This document shows, one piece after another, positions 1-9,698 of a DNA stretch of 64,000 bases; position 1 is the stretch's first letter; every line of letters starts with the position of its first letter. A model generated the notes under the pieces. That model did no database searches, had not been told where the DNA came from, and saw only the letters and a list, made by a program, of their open reading frames with translations. The stretch is from Maribacter polysaccharolyticus (GTDB lineage Bacteria; Bacteroidota; Bacteroidia; Flavobacteriales; Flavobacteriaceae): NCBI RefSeq assembly GCF_028882255.1, contig NZ_JARBUY010000003.1, positions 209,018-273,017 of the forward strand, written 5' to 3'. Made by a program: the position numbers and the translations under genes.

Positions 1-683
1 ATACCCCCACCGGGTCCTCCACTGTTCAACCCCCACGTATTGATATGTATAGACCACATACCCACCAATAGCCTATTTGGGTTTTTGGGATCCAAGGCGA
101 TATCCGCGGCGCCCGTATTTTTGTCAATGAACAGGATTTGTTTCCAACTTTCGCCACCATCGGTGGTCTTGTAAACGCCACGTTCCGGTTGGGGTCCGTA
201 CGTGTGGCCCAGGGCAGCGACATAAACAATATCGGGATTGGTGGGGTGAACAACGATGCGGCCTATTCGCCCTGTTTTTTCAAGGCCCATATTCTTCCAG
301 GTCTTTCCCGCATCCGTTGATTTATAGATGCCGTCCCCCATGGCATGGGCAGGCCGAATCACAAAAGTCTCGCCGGTACCTACCCAAATACTGTTGGGAT
401 CTGTTGGGGCAATGGCCAAGGAACCCACCGAGGAAACATCTTGGTCGTCGAAAATCGATTTCCAAGTAACCCCGCCATCCGTAGTTTTCCATAAACCTCC
501 TGACGCTGCACCAATGTAATTGATCATGGGATTTCCCGGAACGCCGGCAATGGCAATCGTTCGGTTGCCTTCAGGACCTATAAATCGGAATTTCAAGTTT
601 CGGAATACCTCGGCATCGATTTGGGCATTACAGATGAATGAAAATAAAAAAACAAAGAGGATACGAAAAGGTCTTGGACTCAT
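1..683 (-). CDS. VPS10/BNR-repeat exoprotein, 5' part only
   Basis: The gene starts at an ATG read leftwards from 683 and runs off the left edge after about 227 codons. The product opens with a signal peptide (hydrophobic FRILFVFLFSFICNA, likely cleaved before QIDAE). It continues with the RFIGPEGNRTIAIAGVPGNP stretch and repeated Asp-box motifs such as [16 protein letters not shown] and TTDGGESW. These are blade motifs of sortilin/VPS10 and BNR beta-propellers, which in Bacteroidota are annotated as WD40/YVTN/BNR-like or glycosyl hydrolase proteins. The N-terminus is clearly related to the two complete proteins at 45208-48345 and 50207-53335, so this is a third family member. Full members here are about 1045 residues, so most of the gene lies outside. 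Substrate unknown. Confidence 0.85.
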   Translation of the reverse strand, partial: MSPRPFRILFVFLFSFICNAQIDAEVFRNLKFRFIGPEGNRTIAIAGVPGNPMINYIGAASGGLWKTTDGGVTWKSIFDDQDVSSVGSLAIAPTDPNSIWVGTGETFVIRPAHAMGDGIYKSTDAGKTWKNMGLEKTGRIGRIVVHPTNPDIVYVAALGHTYGPQPERGVYKTTDGGESWKQILFIDKNTGAADIALDPKNPNRLLVGMWSIHINTWGLNSGGPGGG

Positions 684-822
684 GATAATTGGATGATTGG
701 AAGAATCCCCACCTTCATTGGAAAAACTCCAATTCGATTGAATCTAAGGGGATACCGGGATTTATTTTATCCTTACTAATATAATTAAAGTTATAATTCG
801 ACCCTTACCTTATCGGAATTAT

Positions 823-830
823 TAATTTTG
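823..830 (+). promoter_or_regulatory. Putative -7 element for the aminopeptidase gene
   Basis: The sequence TAATTTTG fits the Bacteroidota -7 consensus TAnnTTTG and lies 19 bases before the ATG at 850. No clear TTG -33 element is present at the usual spacing, so the assignment is tentative. Confidence 0.4.
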
Positions 831-849
831 TGGTCCAAATACATTCCAC

Positions 850-2148
850 ATGAAATACGAACAAATAAGCAGTGATCTTTTTATAAAGAATCGCAAGAAA
901 TTCATGGCTAAAATGTTGCCATCGAGTATCGCGATATTCAATTCAAATGATATATATCCGATTAGCGCGGATAGTACTTTGCCTTTTGAGCAGCATCGCG
1001 ATATCTTTTATTTGAGCGGTGCCGATCAGGAAGAAAGTATTCTATTGCTTTTCCCTGATTCCCATGACAAAAAACTTCGCGAGGTCCTTTTTGTACGTGA
1101 GACCAATGATCATATTGCAGTTTGGGAAGGCGAAAAACTGACCAAGGAGAAAGCCACCGAAATTTCGGGAATCGAAACTGTTTATTGGTTGGGCGAATTT
1201 GACAAGGTGTTTTTTAATTTAATGACCGAGGCCGATACGATATATTTCAATACCAATGAACATTATAGGCAGTCTGTGGAGACCCAAACCCGTGAAGATC
1301 GTTTTATCCGGGATTGCAAACGAAAGTTCCCAGGCCATAAAGTGGCGAAAAGCAATCCTATTTTACAGGAAGTACGGGGGGTGAAAGAACCAGAGGAAAT
1401 CGCATTGATGCAAAAGGCATGCAACATTACCGAAAAAGGGTTTCGAAGGTTATTGGCCTTTGTAAAGCCGGGGGTTTGGGAATATGAAATAGAAGCGGAA
1501 CTGTTGCATGAGTTTATACGAAACCGATCCAAAGGATTTGCCTATACCCCGATAGTCGCCTCGGGCGCCAATGCCAATGTACTTCATTACATAGTGAACA
1601 ATCAGCAGTGTAAAGACGGGGATATGTTATTGTTGGATGTGGCTGCCGAATATGCCAACTATTCCAGCGACCTCACAAGGACCATTCCGGTAAACGGTAG
1701 GTTCTCCGATCGCCAAAAAGCGGTATACCAATCGGTATTGAACGTCAAGAACGAAGCCACGAAAATGTTGGTGCCCGGTACCGATTGGGCCGAGTATCAT
1801 AAAGAAGTCGGTAAAATCATGACGTCGGAACTATTGGGCTTAGGCTTATTGGACAAGGCCGATGTACAAAATGAAGATAAGGACTGGCCGGCCTATAAGA
1901 AATACTTTATGCACGGTACCAGCCACCATATCGGATTGGATACCCATGACTATGGGGCGCTCAAATCCCCGATGAAAGCCAATATGGTCTTTACCGTTGA
2001 GCCGGGCATTTACATACCGGAAGAAAATATGGGTATTCGAATTGAGGATGATGTGGTGATCCAGGAAAAAGGAGAGCCTTTTAACCTTATGGCGAATATC
2101 CCTATAGAAGTAGAAGAGCTAGAGGAATTGATGCAGGCCAAGTCTTAG
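850..2148 (+). CDS. pepP: Xaa-Pro aminopeptidase (M24B, aminopeptidase P)
   Basis: A 432-residue cytosolic metallopeptidase that removes the N-terminal residue ahead of proline. The N-terminal half (about 1-180) is the creatinase-like domain and the C-terminal half is the pita-bread catalytic domain. The five dinuclear metal ligands can be placed: Asp263 in LLLDVAAEY, Asp274 in SSDLTRT, His359 in HGTSHHIGL, Glu384 in VEPGIYI and Glu399 in IEDDVVI. Length is normal for the family. The ATG at 850 is preceded by a plausible -7 element, and there is no signal peptide. It is transcribed alone, divergent from the VPS10/BNR gene to its left. Confidence 0.93.
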   Translation: MKYEQISSDLFIKNRKKFMAKMLPSSIAIFNSNDIYPISADSTLPFEQHRDIFYLSGADQEESILLLFPDSHDKKLREVLFVRETNDHIAVWEGEKLTKEKATEISGIETVYWLGEFDKVFFNLMTEADTIYFNTNEHYRQSVETQTREDRFIRDCKRKFPGHKVAKSNPILQEVRGVKEPEEIALMQKACNITEKGFRRLLAFVKPGVWEYEIEAELLHEFIRNRSKGFAYTPIVASGANANVLHYIVNNQQCKDGDMLLLDVAAEYANYSSDLTRTIPVNGRFSDRQKAVYQSVLNVKNEATKMLVPGTDWAEYHKEVGKIMTSELLGLGLLDKADVQNEDKDWPAYKKYFMHGTSHHIGLDTHDYGALKSPMKANMVFTVEPGIYIPEENMGIRIEDDVVIQEKGEPFNLMANIPIEVEELEELMQAKS

Positions 2149-2461
2149 GGACAAAGGTCTTTTATCGGTCAAGTGGAACCGTTAGGGTCATTATATGGAA
2201 ATAATTAAGCCCTGACTGTTTTGTTTGGGGAGGACCATTTATTTCGGATATGATCCCAGGACCATACCTAATAGTATATGAATTTTATGAAGTTTAAGAC
2301 TATCCATAATTCGGGGTAAAATACATTAGTCGGTTACCACTGAAGACGAATACAAAAAACGGAAATCCAGGAACTGGGTACTAGGCACGCACTTTTAGCC
2401 TATGTACTGGAAGGTTAACTGTGATTTTCAATGGATTAAACTTTTTATTTGCAATACTTTT

Positions 2462-4120
2462 ATGGATACAATTTTTAAACCCAAATTCTTCACGATTTTA
2501 AAATCGGGATTGGATAAGAAACAGCTTTCAAATGATATTTTATCGGGAGTCGTAGTAGGGATCGTCGCCTTGCCTTTGGCCATTGCCTTTGCCGTAGCTT
2601 CTGGGGTATCCCCGGAAAAAGGGCTGATCACGGCCATAGTTGCCGGATTTTTGATCTCATTACTGGGAGGTAGCCGTGTGCAGATCGGCGGACCCACCGG
2701 GGCATTTATAGTCATTGTCTACGGTATCGTGGAGCAATACGGTATGGATGGCTTGATCATTTCGACCATATTGGCGGGAATGTTATTGATCATTTTCGGA
2801 TTGTTGAAACTGGGTACGCTGCTCAAGTATTTTCCGTTATCACTGGTCGTGGGCTTTACAAGTGGCATTGCCATAGTTATATTTTCTACCCAGGTCAAGG
2901 ATGCCCTAGGCCTACCCATAGACAAGGTACCTTCCGAATTCCATGAAAAATGGTTGGTCTATTTTTCCAATTTGGATCATATAAATTGGATGGCATTTTC
3001 ATTGACGGCCATTACCATTTTGATTACGGTTTTCTCAAAAAAAATAACAACGAAGATTCCGGGTTCCTTTATCGCGATCATACTAATAACCCCTTTAGCG
3101 TACTTGTTAAAGCTTGATGTGCCGACCATCGAAAGTTTTTTTGGAACGATTCCCAATAGTTTTCAATTGACCATTCCCGATATTCATTGGAACCAATTAC
3201 AAAATTATATCGCCCCCGCTATGACCATAGCTTTATTGGGCGGTATTGAATCCTTGCTGTCGGCAGTTGTTTCCGATGGGATGATCGGGGGGAAACACCG
3301 TTCCAATACCGAGTTGATCGCCCAAGGGATTGCCAACATCGTAACTCCATTTTTTGGGGGAATCCCCGCTACTGGGGCCATTGCCCGTACCGCTACGAAC
3401 GTAAAAAATGGGGGTAGAACACCCATTTCAGGAATGGTGCATGCCATGACCTTATTGTTGATCATGTTATTTCTTGGTCAATGGGCGAAACTGATACCCA
3501 TGTCGTGCTTGGCCGGTATTTTGATTGTTGTGGCCTATAATATGAGTGAATGGCGGTCTTTTGCATCGATCCTCAAAGGGTCCTATTTTGATATCCTTAT
3601 TTTATTGACCACTTTTTTCATTACGGTATTTTTCGATTTAACCCTGGCCATCGAAGTGGGAGTGGTATTATCGGCCATTCTGTTCATGAAAAGGATGGCG
3701 GACTTCAGTGAAAAACGGATCGATGATATTATCGATACGGATGTCATTGAAAATTATTCCGAATTACCGGCGGCCTTGAATATCTATGAGATCAGTGGGC
3801 CCTTGTTCTTTGCATCGGCAAGAAGGTATTCTGAGGCCATTGAGGAGATCGGTATAAAATGCGAAGTCCTGATCATTAGAATGCGCCATGTTTCGTTTAT
3901 TGATCAGACGGGTTTACACAATTTGAAGGATACCATAAAGATTTTAAAAAACAAGAACATTACGATCCTTCTGTCCGGATTGAATCCTCAGGTGAAAGCG
4001 AAATTCAAAAAATACCAATTGAACGAATTGATTCCGGAAGAACACATTTTCGACAGTTTTAACAAGGCGACCCAAAAAGCATTCGAACTGTTAGGGCATC
4101 CATCAAAAAAAGGAGAATAA
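2462..4120 (+). CDS. SulP family anion transporter with STAS domain
   Basis: Inner-membrane SLC26/SulP carrier, 552 residues from the ATG at 2462. An in-frame ATG at 2402 would add 20 residues (MYWKVNCDFQ...) that do not resemble a SulP N-terminus, so I prefer 2462. The signature region LSGVVVGIVALPLAIAFAVA is near the start, followed by about ten hydrophobic segments. A C-terminal STAS domain lies at roughly 435-545, with the conserved loop RHVSFIDQTGLHNL. The family moves sulfate, bicarbonate or dicarboxylates; the substrate cannot be told from sequence. The gene stands alone, with about 310 bases without an obvious gene on its left (2149-2461). Confidence 0.9.
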   Translation: MDTIFKPKFFTILKSGLDKKQLSNDILSGVVVGIVALPLAIAFAVASGVSPEKGLITAIVAGFLISLLGGSRVQIGGPTGAFIVIVYGIVEQYGMDGLIISTILAGMLLIIFGLLKLGTLLKYFPLSLVVGFTSGIAIVIFSTQVKDALGLPIDKVPSEFHEKWLVYFSNLDHINWMAFSLTAITILITVFSKKITTKIPGSFIAIILITPLAYLLKLDVPTIESFFGTIPNSFQLTIPDIHWNQLQNYIAPAMTIALLGGIESLLSAVVSDGMIGGKHRSNTELIAQGIANIVTPFFGGIPATGAIARTATNVKNGGRTPISGMVHAMTLLLIMLFLGQWAKLIPMSCLAGILIVVAYNMSEWRSFASILKGSYFDILILLTTFFITVFFDLTLAIEVGVVLSAILFMKRMADFSEKRIDDIIDTDVIENYSELPAALNIYEISGPLFFASARRYSEAIEEIGIKCEVLIIRMRHVSFIDQTGLHNLKDTIKILKNKNITILLSGLNPQVKAKFKKYQLNELIPEEHIFDSFNKATQKAFELLGHPSKKGE

Positions 4121-4458
4121 CCAAAGCTGTTTTCTACCGGTTAAGGATATTGGCTTTGGCTATGAATTTCCTGCTTTTTTCCATATCGCCTTCCGTCAGA
4201 AAACTAAAGGCAAGATTTAAATGTAAAAGGAACGAAGCCAATCATCATCATCATTTTTTTGCATCAAGGGTCTTTTTTGCCACAGGATTACGGTCGCAGA
4301 TATTTGCTGGGATCATCCAACAATTACCGGTTCGTTCATTTTTCTTACTGTTTGGGAAGTGTTTGAAATAGGGCCGAAATAACTGTTTTGGTTTCTATGG
4401 ATTCACGGTTGAAAAAATAACTGCAGTCCATATCCCCAATTGTGAAAATCACATAGGA
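4121..4458. other. Intergenic stretch, no gene recognised
   Basis: Between the convergent SulP and CopD-like genes. A 73-codon frame at 4150-4371 (with a HHHH run) has no recognisable domain, no ribosome-binding signal and no family feel, so I do not call it. No repeat or strong terminator was seen. Confidence 0.5.
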
Positions 4459-4938
4459 CTATTTGATCCAAAACCAACCATGGCTGCCGGCAACTGCCCC
4501 GGCTGTTGTTATTAAACTTAGCATCAACAATATCCAGTGGGCCTTGTGCATAATGGCAAAAGTCTTCTCTGGGTTTTTATCGGCATATTTTTTAAAGAGT
4601 CTGTGAAGTAACAAAGGCTCCAAAACGTATAGGACCAAGGTAAACAATATCCAAACTAAGGTCATGGCGTGTATCCACCAGAACCTATAATCAAGATATC
4701 TTTCCCACCCATCGAGCACATAGAGCATGTAAAAACCAGTGATACCCGTTAATAATGTGGTGATTTTGGCCTGAAGGGCGAACCTACCTTCAATCTGTTC
4801 AAAGGTTTTAATGCGGTCTTCTTTGGATTTCATTTTCTTAACGGCAGGGATGATTACGGTCGTGACCATGCTAACCCCGCCTATCCATAAAACCACTGCA
4901 ATGATATGAATAACCCTGGCAAGTGTAAAATGTTCCAT
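4459..4938 (-). CDS. Small four-helix membrane protein, CopD/HemJ-like superfamily
   Basis: 159 residues with four predicted transmembrane segments (about 8-31, 55-75, 87-110 and 133-155). The start (ARVIHIIAVVLWIGGVSMV) has the His and Trp-x-Gly pattern shared by CopD and HemJ-type membrane proteins. It is clearly distinct from the genuine HemJ at 53336-53884: it lacks the FYIPRLF motif. Exact function is unknown; heme or copper binding through the N-terminal His is possible but not shown. It is followed on the same strand, 87 bases upstream in transcription order, by brnQ, so the two may be cotranscribed. Confidence 0.6.
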   Translation of the reverse strand: MEHFTLARVIHIIAVVLWIGGVSMVTTVIIPAVKKMKSKEDRIKTFEQIEGRFALQAKITTLLTGITGFYMLYVLDGWERYLDYRFWWIHAMTLVWILFTLVLYVLEPLLLHRLFKKYADKNPEKTFAIMHKAHWILLMLSLITTAGAVAGSHGWFWIK

Positions 4939-5025
4939 TTTTTAGTCCTTTTTTTTCGATTCACAAATATAGGGCCTTCCGTATTTTTGGTTAAATATGG
5001 GATAAATCCACTCTGGAGGACCACC

Positions 5026-6291
5026 TTATTTCTTTAGCACGTTCACCCCAATAAAAACCACAAAAGCGGGGATTACCCATCCCATACTGTAGCCACCCAA
5101 AGGAATAAGATCTTGAACGGCGGAAATTGTATCCCCTAACCCGATACTCCCCATAAAATCCGGTACACTAAACAGAATCGTGGTGACAACCACCGCTTTA
5201 AATACTAAAGGGGATGTATATTTTTCTGGCAAGACATTCAATACGATCAAAATGATGGTTATCGGATAAATGAACATGAGTGTAGGTAAAGCAACGTCGA
5301 TAATATAATCAACATTGAACTGTCCCATACCAACCCCTAGGACGCAACCGATAATGGCCGTTATCGTAAAAGCTTTTTGGGAATCGTTATACCTCGATTT
5401 TATGAAATCAGCCGTACCGGTAACAATTCCGACCGCAGTGGTAAAACAGGCCAAACTCACCAAGATGCCCAAAAACAGGTTGGCGGTATTGCCCAAGGTT
5501 TTTATACTGATGCCGTTTAAAATGGCGGTGCGCGAAACATCAGCATCAAATTCTTGGTGCATTAGTGCACCGGTGAAAATGAGTCCGGCATAGATCAATA
5601 GCAATGCGAATCCTGCGATCCAGCCGGCCCTTCGTACAAGGGCTCTTTTCTCTTTAAAAGAATCCCCCTTGTTTTTTAGGTTGATGGAAACAATGATAAC
5701 ACCGCCCACGACCACCGCGCCTATGGCATCAAAGGTTTGGTACCCTTCCAAAACTCCAGCCGTAAAAGGATTAGCGAAAACGGTATCGCCAAAATCCGTC
5801 GGGTACGAAAATATCGTTATGCCAATAATCAGTAATAGAATAAAAATAATGGCGGGGGTCAAAAACTTTCCGAGAATGTCGAGAATTTTGGATCGGTTCA
5901 TTACAAAGACGAAAACCAGAGCAAAATAAATGATACTCGTTAAGATATAGGGGGTGTCAAAATAAGGCTGAATGGCAATTTCATGGGTCACTGAGGCTGT
6001 ACGCGGGGAGGGTAGTCCTGCGGCGATACCATATATGAGTAGGGCGAATACCAAAGCAAACTTAGGGGATACTTTCTTCCCGAAATCGTAGAGGGTGCCT
6101 TGCAAGCGGGCATGGGCAAAAATGCCCATGATGGGAATGCATATGGCAGATATGCAAAACCCAAGGGTAACGAGCCACCAAAAATCACCCGACTTAAACC
6201 CGAGTAATGGAGGTAGTATCAAATTTCCGGCTCCGAAGAAAAGTGAGAAAAGGGCGAAGGCGGTAACAAGGGTTTCCTTGAGTTTGTCCAT
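5026..6291 (-). CDS. brnQ: Branched-chain amino acid transporter BrnQ
   Basis: 421-residue LIVCS-family carrier that imports leucine, isoleucine and valine with Na+ (or H+). The start KETLVTAFALFSLFFGAGNLILPPLLG is the family signature, and about twelve hydrophobic segments follow. The length is typical. The ATG at 6291 is preceded on the minus strand by a plausible promoter -7 box at 6310-6317, which supports this start. The gene lies upstream of the small CopD-like gene on the same strand. Confidence 0.92.
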   Translation of the reverse strand: MDKLKETLVTAFALFSLFFGAGNLILPPLLGFKSGDFWWLVTLGFCISAICIPIMGIFAHARLQGTLYDFGKKVSPKFALVFALLIYGIAAGLPSPRTASVTHEIAIQPYFDTPYILTSIIYFALVFVFVMNRSKILDILGKFLTPAIIFILLLIIGITIFSYPTDFGDTVFANPFTAGVLEGYQTFDAIGAVVVGGVIIVSINLKNKGDSFKEKRALVRRAGWIAGFALLLIYAGLIFTGALMHQEFDADVSRTAILNGISIKTLGNTANLFLGILVSLACFTTAVGIVTGTADFIKSRYNDSQKAFTITAIIGCVLGVGMGQFNVDYIIDVALPTLMFIYPITIILIVLNVLPEKYTSPLVFKAVVVTTILFSVPDFMGSIGLGDTISAVQDLIPLGGYSMGWVIPAFVVFIGVNVLKK

Positions 6292-6309
6292 GGTTTAAAA
6301 TTAAGGCCG

Positions 6310-6317
6310 CAAAGATA
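6310..6317 (-). promoter_or_regulatory. Putative -7 element for brnQ
   Basis: Read on the minus strand the sequence is TATCTTTG, matching TAnnTTTG, 18 bases before the brnQ ATG. No good TTG at the standard spacing. Confidence 0.4.
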
Positions 6318-6554
6318 CTGTAATTGGCAAGGTAACGGTCTGTTTTTCATCGATAAAAAAAGAGCCTTTCACCTCTAATAATGCATTTCATCGAATTTAT
6401 CAACATTTTTTTTGGATATTTTAAATAAAAAACAGGATAAGGACGTTATAGCATAAAGTGATTCATGAACCACTTTTTAAAATAGATCGAATCAAGTATT
6501 CAGCATTGGTCCATATCCTCAAAATGGACGGATGCGCGCCAAAAAACCTACATC

Positions 6555-6773
6555 ATGAAAAAACTAATCTGCCAGATTTTCGGACATCATTACGCTGTCT
6601 CAAAAAAAGTGACCCACCACATCAAGGAATATCAATGCATACACTGCGGTAAAGAAGTGACCACCAATGAAACCGGTGCGCTTTCGGCCCTAACCCCGGA
6701 AAGGCAGGAAATCAATGATACCTTGGAAACGATATACCAAAGAAGACATTGTACTGCGGATCATGCAGCCTAA
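6555..6773 (+). CDS. Small conserved zinc-ribbon-like protein
   Basis: 72 residues. The N-terminal half contains CQIFGHH and CIHCGKEV, giving Cys/His pairs spaced like a one-knuckle zinc ribbon (Cys6, His11/12, His21/22, Cys28, Cys31). The C-terminal half (LTPERQEINDTLETIYQRR) is likely helical. Small proteins with this layout recur in Flavobacteriaceae and resemble DUF1660-type phage or host proteins; the role is unknown. The alternative overlapping frame starting at 6458 lacks the cysteine pattern. Its TAA ends one base before the convergent thiL stop codon begins. Confidence 0.65.
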   Translation: MKKLICQIFGHHYAVSKKVTHHIKEYQCIHCGKEVTTNETGALSALTPERQEINDTLETIYQRRHCTADHAA

Positions 6774-7823
6774 TTATGTTTTGGCAAATGAATTCCAACC
6801 CTGAGCGGTTAATGGAATTTTAGAATTATTCCTGGAAATTAAGTGTGCACCTTCGTTCCCATCAGTCATGTGCCCCACGACTGTTAGGTTAGGATTGCCC
6901 TTTATTTTTGGGAATTCTTTTTGGTCCAAAGTGAACAATAACTCATAATCCTCACCCCCACTCAGTGCCACAAGGGTACTGTCTATCTTAAACTCCTCAC
7001 AGGCAGCGATTACCGTTGGATCCAACGGGATCTTATCTTCATACAGGTTGCAACCCACTTTACTGTTCTTGCATAAGTGTAAAATTTCAGAGGAAAGTCC
7101 GTCACTGATATCGATCATGGACGTTGGGTGCAGCTCCAATTTTTGAAACAATTCGAACATATCCTTTCGGGCTTCGGGTTTCAATTGGCGTTCCACGATA
7201 TAGGAGTATGGCTCCAGATCGGGCTGACTGTTGGGGTTTACCTTAAACACTTCCTTTTCCCTTTCCAGGACCTGAAGTCCCATATAGGCCCCACCTAAAT
7301 CCCCGGTCACCACAAGTAGATCGTTTTCTTTCGCTCCGGATCGGTACACAATGTCTTCCCCTTTTGCTTCCCCGATTGCCGTGACACTTATGATCAGGCC
7401 GGTTTTTGATGAGGTGGTATCGCCCCCGACCAAATCAACATTATAGATTTTTGCGGCCAAAGCAATTCCTGCATAGAGCTCTTCGAGGGCCTCTAACGGA
7501 AAGCGGTTGGAAACGGCCAAGGATACGGTTATCTGCGTGGCCTTCGCATTCATGGCATAGATATCGGAAAGGTTGACCATTACCGCTTTGTACCCCAAAT
7601 GTTTCATAGGCATATAACTGAGGTCGAAATGAACCCCTTCGACCAAAAGATCAGTGGAAATCACAGTCTTGTTCCCTTGAAAATCGAGTACCGCGGCATC
7701 GTCCCCGACACCTTTACACGTTGACTTTTGGTTCAAATGGAAATGTTTGGTAAGATGGTCGATCAAACCGAATTCGCCCAACGCTTCCAGATCTGTTTTT
7801 TCTTGATTCTTGTTCTCTAGCAT
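6774..7823 (-). CDS. thiL: Thiamine-monophosphate kinase
   Basis: 349 residues. ThiL phosphorylates thiamine monophosphate with ATP to the coenzyme thiamine diphosphate, the last step of the pathway. The conserved N-terminal GVGDDAAVL motif (about 38-46) binds Mg-nucleotide, and VGGDTTSS, TGDLGGAYMGL and SMIDISDGLSSE follow in the order of the PurM/ThiL fold. Length is normal. No other thiamine gene and no TPP riboswitch were seen nearby, so the gene is solitary. Confidence 0.93.
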   Translation of the reverse strand: MLENKNQEKTDLEALGEFGLIDHLTKHFHLNQKSTCKGVGDDAAVLDFQGNKTVISTDLLVEGVHFDLSYMPMKHLGYKAVMVNLSDIYAMNAKATQITVSLAVSNRFPLEALEELYAGIALAAKIYNVDLVGGDTTSSKTGLIISVTAIGEAKGEDIVYRSGAKENDLLVVTGDLGGAYMGLQVLEREKEVFKVNPNSQPDLEPYSYIVERQLKPEARKDMFELFQKLELHPTSMIDISDGLSSEILHLCKNSKVGCNLYEDKIPLDPTVIAACEEFKIDSTLVALSGGEDYELLFTLDQKEFPKIKGNPNLTVVGHMTDGNEGAHLISRNNSKIPLTAQGWNSFAKT

Positions 7824-8054
7824 TTTGCAAAAGTAAGTATGATATTTATTTAATCATTATTTAATGTAAAAAAGATAGGTAGATAGATGGCCACTTCCTT
7901 GAAAACTTACTAATTTTAGTACTTTTAACCGTAGCGTCGAACTTGTATTTTATGCAAAAGCGGTCAGGAGTGAACAACTGACCTGTTTTGATTGACGATG
8001 GGTCCGACGACTTAAATGAATTGTTACATTTTAATTAGATAAAACCTTACCCCT

Positions 8055-9698
8055 ATGACATCCAAATACAATAAGTGGCATATGCCCTATGAACCGGCCA
8101 AGGAATTCAATAAGAAAGTTGCCTACTTCAGCATGGAATTCGGTATTCACCAAGCATTGAAAATATATTCTGGTGGCCTTGGTTTTTTAGCGGGATCGCA
8201 TATGCGTTCCGGATTCGAACTCAAACAGAATATGATCGGTATAGGCATGCTATGGAAATATGGGTACTACGATCAAGGAAGGAACGGGGACCAGACCATG
8301 AAAGCGAATTTTATTGAAAAGAACTATTCTTTCCTTGAAGACTCTGGCCTCGAGGTAGAAGTGAAGTTGCACGATAATCCGTCGGTAAAGGTTAGGGCCA
8401 TGGTCTTGAAACCCGAGATTTTCGGAACGGTCCCCATGTATTTGTTGACCACCGATGTGGAAGGGAACGATTATCTGTCAAGAACGGTCACGAATTATCT
8501 ATATGATGCCAATTATCTCACCCGTATTTCCCAAAGTATCGTCTTGGGTATAGCCGGGGCCAAGATCGTGGAAGCCCTAGGCGGGGCAGATGTCTATCAT
8601 TTGAATGAAGGACATGCCTTGCCCGCATTCTATTATCTGCGCGATAAGGGGGTAAAAAAAGACCAAATGGTATTTACGACACATACACCTGAAAAAGCCG
8701 GTAATGAGGAGCGTGATGGGCGCCATTTGAACCGTTGTGGATTTTTTGGAAGATACTTGCCCGAGCAGGAGCTTCAAAAGGAAATGGTGAACAATGGCAT
8801 GATCAATTACACGGTATCGGCCCTTAGAATGGCCAAGAAATCGAATGCCGTATCAAAATTACATGCCAAGGTGTCCCGAGACATGTGGAAAGGTTTTAAA
8901 GGAATAAGTAAGATCATCCCGATCACCAATGCGCAAAACCAGAAATTCTGGCAAGATGAGGTCATCGAGGAAGCCCATCAGAAAAAGGATGCCAAGTTGT
9001 ATGGCCAACGAAAGGTAGCCCTAAAGAAAACCTTGTTTGACGAGGTTTTGAACCAGACCAACAAACTCTTCGACCCCAATGTGTTGACCATGGTTTGGGC
9101 CAGGCGTTTTGCCGGGTACAAGAGGGCAGATCTTTTACTGGGGGATTTAGAGCGTTTCGAGCGGTTGATCAGCAATGAAAAATATCCTGTTCAGATCATT
9201 TGGGCAGGTAAACCTTATCCCCACGATTTCTACGGGATAGATATCTTCAACCACCTGGTACATTATACCAAGCAAAAGTCGAACCTGGCCGTTTTGGTAG
9301 GATATGAAATCGAATTGTCCCGGAAGTTGAAATGCGGATCGGATATTTGGCTGAATACCCCAAGGATCACCAGGGAGGCTTCGGGAACCAGTGGCATGAC
9401 GGCAGCCATGAACGGTTCTGTGAATGTGTCGACCAATGACGGCTGGATCCCCGAGTTCGCCAAGGATGGGAAAAATGCCTTTATCCTGGAAGCTATAGAC
9501 CATAATATGCCGACTTGGGATCAAGACAAGATAGATTGTAAGAATTTGTTCGAAATTTTAGAGAACAAGGTGTTGCCCATGTATTATGACAAACCTGATA
9601 AATGGCAAGAAATAGTGTTCAAAGGTATCGATGATGTGTTGCCCGAGTTCGGAAGCAATCGAATGGCCGAACAATACTACAAGGAGCTTTACGGCTAA
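8055..9698 (+). CDS. Alpha-glucan phosphorylase-like protein (GT35), PLP lysine replaced
   Basis: 547 residues, close to the short AgpA-type alpha-glucan phosphorylases. Family landmarks are present: AYFSMEFGIHQALKIYSGGL at the N-terminus, HLNEGHALPAFY, FTTHTPEKAGNEERD, and WARRFAGYKRADLLLGDLER. The C-terminal EASGTSGMTAAMNG corresponds to the motif that normally reads EASGT(G/S)xMK, where the lysine forms the Schiff base with pyridoxal phosphate. Here that residue is Thr449 (codon ACG at 9399-9401). If the alignment holds, classical PLP-dependent phosphorolysis is doubtful. The protein might be an inactive or repurposed glucan-binding member, or the change may mark a whole Bacteroidota subfamily. 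No other glycogen gene is adjacent. Confidence 0.8.
   Translation: MTSKYNKWHMPYEPAKEFNKKVAYFSMEFGIHQALKIYSGGLGFLAGSHMRSGFELKQNMIGIGMLWKYGYYDQGRNGDQTMKANFIEKNYSFLEDSGLEVEVKLHDNPSVKVRAMVLKPEIFGTVPMYLLTTDVEGNDYLSRTVTNYLYDANYLTRISQSIVLGIAGAKIVEALGGADVYHLNEGHALPAFYYLRDKGVKKDQMVFTTHTPEKAGNEERDGRHLNRCGFFGRYLPEQELQKEMVNNGMINYTVSALRMAKKSNAVSKLHAKVSRDMWKGFKGISKIIPITNAQNQKFWQDEVIEEAHQKKDAKLYGQRKVALKKTLFDEVLNQTNKLFDPNVLTMVWARRFAGYKRADLLLGDLERFERLISNEKYPVQIIWAGKPYPHDFYGIDIFNHLVHYTKQKSNLAVLVGYEIELSRKLKCGSDIWLNTPRITREASGTSGMTAAMNGSVNVSTNDGWIPEFAKDGKNAFILEAIDHNMPTWDQDKIDCKNLFEILENKVLPMYYDKPDKWQEIVFKGIDDVLPEFGSNRMAEQYYKELYG

Noticed and set aside
2402-2461. Upstream ATG for the SulP gene
   Set aside because: The extra 20 residues do not fit the family; the later ATG gives the expected N-terminus.
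4150-4371. 73-codon frame with HHHH run
   Set aside because: No ribosome-binding site, no recognisable domain, composition looks random; probably chance.
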